64,000 nt of DNA, taken from contig CP070896.1 of assembly GCA_017084465.1 (NCBI GenBank), positions 1,302,001-1,366,000 on the forward strand, in the 5' to 3' direction. Under the pieces are notes generated by a model. The model was not told the origin of the DNA. It saw only the letters and a list, made by a program, of their open reading frames with translations, and searched no databases. This DNA is from Lacrimispora xylanisolvens. Lineage in GTDB: Bacteria; Bacillota; Clostridia; Lachnospirales; Lachnospiraceae. Below, piece after piece: positions 59,516 to 64,000 of this stretch; the stretch's first letter is position 1; the number at the start of each line of letters is the position of its first letter. The position numbers and the translations under genes are program-made.

Positions 59516-60235
59516 ATGAAACTTGTAATTTTAGATTCAATTACCACTGACAGAAATCATTTGATCGTTTTTTTAGAAAGATATTTCCAGAAGCGACTGA
59601 TTGATTTCTCATTACATGAGTATTCATTACATAAAAATATGTTTGAACATGAAAATTTCCAATGTGAAAAACTTCCATGTTGTTTCATTAACTTATCTGA
59701 AACTGAGCAAAGCGGTTTAGAAATAGGTCTTAAAATTCGTGAAATGAATCGAGATAGTATTATATTCTTTACTTCTAACAGTCCCCAGTATGCAGCAGAA
59801 GCTTATCGAATGCAAGCAGATGGATATTTTCTTAAGCCTATTCAAATCAAAGAATTAGAAGCATCTCTTGATAAAAGTTTAAAAAATATAAATTTTATTT
59901 ACAAGAAAATTCAAATCCGTTCAGATTATATAACAATGAATATACCCCTTAAGGATATCATCTATATTGAGGTATTTAATAAAACCTGTATTATTTATAC
60001 AAAACAAAAAACAATTACCAGCTCTATATCATTAAGTGAATTGGAAGATAGATTAAAAAAAGAAGGATTTCTCCGGTGTCATAAAAGCTATCTGGTTAAT
60101 ATGAATTTTATTGAAGAATATAACAATTATGGTTTCTTTCTCACTAATAAACAATTCATTCCCATATCAAAGCGGGAACGTTTAAAACACCGTGAAACCC
60201 ATCTAAATTGGTTAATGAAATCGTTAACAGATTAA
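59516..60235 (+). CDS. Atypical LytTR regulator without a normal phosphoacceptor
   Basis: A 239-residue protein: receiver-like domain (LVILDSITTDRNHL, KPIQ as conserved lysine) and LytTR domain (IYIEVFNKTCIIYTK, FLRCHKSYLVNMNFIEEY). Where the phosphoacceptor Asp should be, the strand reads CCFINLSETEQSG, with Asn. It may work without phosphorylation or bind another signal. TGAGGA sets ATG 59516. There is no kinase beside it. The frame is intact. Confidence 0.83.
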   Translation: MKLVILDSITTDRNHLIVFLERYFQKRLIDFSLHEYSLHKNMFEHENFQCEKLPCCFINLSETEQSGLEIGLKIREMNRDSIIFFTSNSPQYAAEAYRMQADGYFLKPIQIKELEASLDKSLKNINFIYKKIQIRSDYITMNIPLKDIIYIEVFNKTCIIYTKQKTITSSISLSELEDRLKKEGFLRCHKSYLVNMNFIEEYNNYGFFLTNKQFIPISKRERLKHRETHLNWLMKSLTD

Positions 60236-60256
60236 TGAAAATACATTCAAAGATGT

Positions 60257-60296
60257 AAAAAGAGGAGCCGCACAAAGCGAACTCCTCTTTTTTTTT
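60257..60296. terminator. Bidirectional terminator, copy 1 of a repeated hairpin
   Basis: AAAAAGAGGAG and CTCCTCTTTTT arms around CCGCACAAAGCGAA. The same hairpin recurs at 63289-63322. It lies between the convergent LytTR and surface-protein genes. Confidence 0.85.
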
Positions 60297-60313
60297 ATCA
60301 TATGGTGTAAAAA

Positions 60314-61735
60314 TTATTCCCGTACTCTTACATAAACACGACCAATGATGTTTCCTTCTGCATCCTTGGCACTAATTAAAACCAATCCTTTACTTAGTGC
60401 TGTAACTTTGCCTTTACTAGTTACATTTGCTATTGATGAATCCATAGGAGCCCATGTGATATTTGCTGTGTTAGTAAAATCATCTGCTGTTAGTCTAGCT
60501 GTTTCTCCAACCTTTAAATCAATAGCAAGTCTGTAATCGTCTGCATTTTCTACGACTAATACGTTTATGTAGTCTGTATAGGATCCATCTGTACTCTTAA
60601 CTGTTATAACCGTATTACCAGGTGCCAAAGCTGTCACTATACCTTTTTCATTTACTGTAGCAACCATTGGCTCTGATGAAGACCATGTCATTTGTTTATT
60701 CACATTTAAGTTGTCATCTACACTCAATTGGAGAGTTTCTGTTACTTCTAAAACTACTTTTAATTTAGCTTCGGTTGTGGGGGGTGTTTGAGATGCCTCT
60801 GGAGTTGCCAGGGCTTCATTAGAATCACCACTTCCATCGCCAGCAACGATTGCAGTTATTATATAATAGTATGTAGTTCCGTTAGAAACATCTGTATCTA
60901 TATACATAGTATCTTTTACATCTGTTGCTATCGGTGTATATGGACCTCCTGGGGTTGTGGAACGTTTAACAATATAGCTTGTTGCGTCAGTTACTGCATC
61001 CCATGTTAGGTTCACTTTAGTATCGCCGCCAGTGGTTCTTAAAGATGTTGTTAATTCTTCCATCGTAAAACCACTATATTTAACCATACTCTGGGAAAAA
61101 TTATAAAATCCAAATTTACCTGATGTATATGTGCTATCATTAATTGTTATATTATCTAAGATTTTATCTCCCTGTTTTATAACGATATTAAAGCTTCCCT
61201 CACCTGTAAAATTCAAATTAAAATTATATACAATGTTTTCTTTATATCCAATATTATTAGTATACAGAGATATGACTTTATTTTTACTTCCAGCTGTTGA
61301 CCACAACTCAGTAGCATTAACTGGATCATCAGTATTTATAATTTTAACGCTCATTCCTTGTTTTGCATCACCTTGATTTAATTTCTTCCAATCAAACAAA
61401 TAATAATGGCCTGTATCTTTATATCCAAAAACAAAGCCTATGAAATCATCGTCTGAAGTAGTATTAACACTGAAATTCCCTTGTATTTTAGCATTACTGC
61501 ACTCAATATTACTTACAAAGGCAGATGGCTTAGCATTAATCGTTTGTGTTACTGAAGTTTTAGAAGAGTCTAATTTCCAATTAGGTTGAGGATCGCTAGA
61601 ATTTGCTAATATGACGCTTTTCCAATCAGATAAATCTAATTGTTTAGTCACTGCGGCAAAACCAATAGAAGAATAAGATGTTATTACTGTGATTAATAGA
61701 ATCACAAGACATAATAATTTGCTTTTTTTACTCAT
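60314..61735 (-). CDS. Secreted TSP-C / fibronectin III / Big2 protein
   Basis: A 473-residue exported protein. A signal peptide (LLCLVILLITVITSYSSIGFAA) is followed by a thrombospondin-C-like jelly roll (DFIGFVFGYKDTGHYYLFDW, residues about 30-220), a fibronectin type III domain (TKVNLTWDAVTDATSYIVKR, about 230-310) and two bacterial Ig-like (Big2) domains (MTWSSSEPMVATVNEKGIVT and ITWAPMDSSIANVTSKGKV). It has no sortase motif or S-layer repeats, so it is released or held through its domains; adhesion to glycans or calcium binding is likely. GGAGGG precedes ATG 61735. Confidence 0.85.
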   Translation of the reverse strand: MSKKSKLLCLVILLITVITSYSSIGFAAVTKQLDLSDWKSVILANSSDPQPNWKLDSSKTSVTQTINAKPSAFVSNIECSNAKIQGNFSVNTTSDDDFIGFVFGYKDTGHYYLFDWKKLNQGDAKQGMSVKIINTDDPVNATELWSTAGSKNKVISLYTNNIGYKENIVYNFNLNFTGEGSFNIVIKQGDKILDNITINDSTYTSGKFGFYNFSQSMVKYSGFTMEELTTSLRTTGGDTKVNLTWDAVTDATSYIVKRSTTPGGPYTPIATDVKDTMYIDTDVSNGTTYYYIITAIVAGDGSGDSNEALATPEASQTPPTTEAKLKVVLEVTETLQLSVDDNLNVNKQMTWSSSEPMVATVNEKGIVTALAPGNTVITVKSTDGSYTDYINVLVVENADDYRLAIDLKVGETARLTADDFTNTANITWAPMDSSIANVTSKGKVTALSKGLVLISAKDAEGNIIGRVYVRVRE

Positions 61736-62185
61736 ATCAATGTCCCTCCAAAATTTATTTTTTTTTATAATTATTGTTGTTATAATTATTCCAAATCAAT
61801 AAATAAAGTGCAGAAAAGAAAGCCATCTGAATTTAACAAATGACTTATAAATTTTAATTATAATCGATTATAGTATTCTGGGATTTCGGCACTTGATTTA
61901 TGTTTTAGAATGCATTTATATTATCATTTTATATCAACCGGGGCAATTGGTAACCTTACCAAACAAATTTAGCACTATTTTACTATTTCTGAAACTCTCC
62001 AATGAGCTATAATACTCCTGCGTATTTTGGGCAGGAGTACCGTTTAAAAAACTTATTATTCTTTATAGTATATGGGACGATAAAGTAATAAACGGAATGA
62101 ACAGGATTGCAATGTCGTTTTTACAATACTCGATAAACAGACTATGTGAGAATACGCCACTAAACAAAGATAAGGATGTCATAAT
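61736..62185. other. AT-rich intergenic region
   Basis: About 450 bases with no frame supported by a ribosome site. One hairpin (ACTCCTGC/GCAGGAGT, 62014-62037) is clear and may be a terminator, but no T-run follows. Confidence 0.45.
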
Positions 62186-62611
62186 ATGAATTTTATTGAT
62201 ATTAAAGGAAGTCTGCATAATAGGTGCATTTTAGATATTATTTTCCTTAGCCAGTACTTACCTACAGAAGAGAAATTGAATCATCTTGCCGAGATGTATG
62301 AGTCGGATGCTAATGTTTTTTCGTTTGCCTGTAATGTTAATGGAATTACTTGCGGTGTAATTATTCTTAAACGCCTAATTAAGGACGAGTTTGAAATTTT
62401 AAGCATAGCTACTTCCCCAACTGTTAGGAATAAAGGTATTGCATCCAAGTTAATATCTTTCTCTATCAAAGCTCTCAAATGTAGCATATTAAAAGCAGAA
62501 ACAGACGATGATGCTATTGGATTCTATCGTAAATATGGCTTTCAGCTTGTATCATCAGAAGAAAAATATCCGGGCACGATTCGTTATCTCTGTACGTTGA
62601 AATTATCTTGA
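62186..62611 (+). CDS. GNAT-family acetyltransferase
   Basis: A 141-residue acetyltransferase: FEILSIATSPTVRNKGIASKL is the acetyl-CoA site and AIGFYRKYGFQLV the last strand. The substrate is unknown. AAGGATG lies about eight bases before ATG 62186. It stands alone, convergent with the intron relic, and its codon use is more AT-rich than the nearby metabolic genes, so recent acquisition is possible. Confidence 0.78.
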   Translation: MNFIDIKGSLHNRCILDIIFLSQYLPTEEKLNHLAEMYESDANVFSFACNVNGITCGVIILKRLIKDEFEILSIATSPTVRNKGIASKLISFSIKALKCSILKAETDDDAIGFYRKYGFQLVSSEEKYPGTIRYLCTLKLS

Positions 62612-62622
62612 TTTCATCTCCA

Positions 62623-63283
62623 ATCGAGTAGGGGAGATTTTCTCTCCCCTCTCACACCACCGTACATGCCGTTCGGCATACGGCGGTTCAATATAACTTC
62701 AAAGCATGGCGTCCTAAATAGTAACCCAAGCAACTTACAAGACCCGCTTCAGAAAGTTTTTTTCTTTGAAATTGCTCTGACTATGCATGTTTTCGTCACT
62801 ACCCATTGGTAGTGATACCCATATATGCTGTCTGCCTAGCCCTGTCTTTTCCTATTCCAAGCTTTTGCAATCCCCATTGTCTCTTTGACGGCACTTTCCA
62901 TTGTTTCCAGATGATTACTCGAAGCCGTGTTCGCAAATGAGCGTCTATGTCAGTTAATACAGTTTTCATTGAGCCCAGAGCATAGTAATTTATCCATCCC
63001 CGTATGACCTGGTTTAGTTTCTCTACCCTCCTGAAGGGTTGGGGGTGAGTAATTCCTCTTTTTACGTATTAAGGTTACGATTGCCTTTGGGACTTTGTTG
63101 TTTACAGCCAACTTATCCGCTTAATACGCCTTATTATTAGGTTTCTTTCCGTCGGGCCACGGTTTCGCTATTGCTTCTTCTCGCCTGCACCTCGCAGTGC
63201 AAACCTTGCAAATCGCTACCAGGTTCGTCGGCAACTACGCCCTTTGGGACTTTCACCCAAGGTTCGGAACATGCCCGTCATAC
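62623..63283 (-). mobile_element. Truncated class C group II intron
   Basis: About 661 bases instead of roughly 1.9 kb. The 5' end (GTATGACGGGC at 63283) leads into domain I sequence (GGTGAAAGTCCCAAAGGGC, CCTGGTAGCGATTTGCAAGG). The 3' part holds the end of the reverse transcriptase, domain V (GAACCGCCGTATGCCGAACG, 62655-62689) and domain VI ending CTCCCCTACTCGAT. These match class C introns. It starts five bases after a transcription terminator, the known class C target. Most of the ORF is deleted, with the junction near 63050-63070. Confidence 0.88.
62688..63050 (-). pseudogene. C-terminal remnant of the intron-encoded reverse transcriptase/maturase
   Basis: RVEKLNQVIRGWINYYALGS, then DAHLRTRLRVIIWKQWK and WGLQKLGIGKDRARQTAYMG, is the maturase (X) domain of group II intron proteins. 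A stop near 62805 and a frameshift separate it from the tail EAGLVSCLGYYLGRHALKLY. The catalytic polymerase domain is missing. Confidence 0.88.
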
Positions 63284-63288
63284 TGCAA

Positions 63289-63322
63289 AAAAGAGGAGCC
63301 GCACAAAGCGAACTCCTCTTTT
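63289..63322 (-). terminator. Terminator of the GGGtGRT gene, copy 2 of the repeated hairpin
   Basis: AAAAGAGGAG and CTCCTCTTTT arms around GTTCGCTTTGTGCGG (minus strand). It is immediately followed by the group II intron. The hairpin and some flank are the same as at 60257-60296. Confidence 0.88.
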
Positions 63323-63365
63323 CTATATCAAATGGTATTTTCCCTTGAAAATCAAGGTTTTATCA

Positions 63366-64000
63366 TTAGAATTTACCTGCGTTAGCAGCCTCTTCGATTC
63401 CAACAGCTACAGCTACAGTGGCGCCAACCATTGGGTTGTTACCCATGCCGATCAGACCCATCATCTCTACATGAGCCGGAACGGAAGAAGAACCTGCGAA
63501 CTGAGCGTCAGAGTGCATACGTCCCATAGTATCTGTCATACCATAGGAAGCTGGACCTGCTGCCATGTTATCTGGGTGAAGGGTACGTCCTGTACCGCCG
63601 CCGGAAGCGACTGAGAAGTACTTTTTGCCTTTTTCTGTACATTCCTTTTTGTAGGTTCCTGCTACCGGATGCTGGAATCTGGTTGGGTTGGTGGAGTTAC
63701 CAGTGATGGAAACGTCAACGCCTTCCTTCCACATGATAGCAACGCCTTCTGTTACGTCGTTAGCGCCGTAGCAGTTAACTTTTTTGCTCTTAAACCTTCT
63801 GAATAGGATTTTCTGAACAGTTCTTTTACTTCGCCTGTGTAATAATCCATCTCAGTTTCTACATATGTAAATCCATTGATTCTGGAAATGATTTGAGCTG
63901 CGTCTTTTCCTAAACCGTTTAAGATTACTCTTAATGGTTTCTGACGTACTTTGTTAGCCTTCTCAGCAATACCGATAGCGCCTTCTGCTGCTGCAAAGGA
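63366..64000 (-). CDS. GGGtGRT family protein, 5' end outside window, one frameshift
   Basis: The C-terminal 210 or so residues of a GGGtGRT protein (about 330 residues in full). The signature is SVASGGGTGRTLHPDNMAAG; GMTDTMGRMHSDAQFAGSSS and GLIGMGNNPMVGATVAVAVG follow. The function is unknown; the family is common in anaerobic clostridia. The frame breaks near 63782, where GCAAAAAAG has six A and seven are needed for AKKVNCYGANDV. Confidence 0.87.

Noticed and set aside
62612..63288. An insertion sequence or an rRNA fragment
   Set aside because: No terminal inverted repeats or transposase; the sequence matches domains I, V and VI and the maturase end of a group II intron.

Overview
The window looks like chromosome of an AT-rich, endospore-forming, anaerobic Firmicute, most likely a Lachnospiraceae (Clostridium cluster XIVa / Lacrimispora-like). 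Evidence: a spoIIQ-like/spoIID pair, a DUF3793-flavodoxin operon, a GGGtGRT-family gene, a T-box leader on ileS, an agr-type peptide system, a class C group II intron relic, and Gram-positive spacing of AGGAGG ribosome sites. There is no rRNA, CRISPR array, prophage or intact insertion sequence. One tRNA gene (Glu, CTC) is present.

Layout. 1-10.3 kb: housekeeping genes (partial FAD oxidoreductase, degenerate GGDEF-EAL protein, CBS protein, spoIIQ/spoIID, glgP, ileS with its T-box). 10.3-16.9 kb: an agr-like quorum system split in two (agrD-agrB, and a GHKL kinase with a LytTR regulator) around an acetone/acetoacetate operon (thl-adc-ctfA-ctfB). 17-22 kb: pncB, a small Cys-rich protein, a membrane acyltransferase, tRNA-Glu, and a DUF3793-flavodoxin operon with a palindromic operator. 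22.4-33.5 kb: a carbohydrate-acid catabolic island (SDR, Zn-dehydrogenase, RspA-like enolase-superfamily dehydratase, complete family-5 ABC importer, divergent membrane-anchored AraC regulator). 33.5-43.8 kb: a long plus-strand operon behind a sequence matching the sigma-K consensus. It encodes a Ser/Thr-rich 94-residue protein, four related small beta-sandwich-like proteins, a Maf-type glycosyltransferase and a nearly complete legionaminic acid pathway. 43.8-57.3 kb: a sulfur amino acid island. Its first part is a seven-gene operon with three ECM4-like glutathione-transferase domains (two fused in one protein), a polar amino acid ABC importer, a GNAT and an M20 peptidase. Its second part is cysK, a MalY-like lyase, a Cys/Met PLP enzyme, a LysR regulator and O-acetylhomoserine sulfhydrylase. 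57.3-64 kb: HIT protein, Mn/Fe superoxide dismutase, small orphans, an atypical LytTR regulator, a TSP-C/FnIII/Big2 surface protein, the intron relic, and the GGGtGRT gene running off the end.

About thirty conserved genes are interrupted by single-base indels, nearly all in homopolymer runs. Because these include ileS (twice), glgP, thl and cysteine genes, they are most simply sequencing or assembly errors. I annotate such genes as one CDS over their full span and name the break. The two most promising undescribed systems are the sporulation-type operon that pairs small surface-like proteins with legionaminic acid glycosylation, and the ECM4/GNAT/ABC/M20 operon, which resembles S-substituted cysteine salvage.
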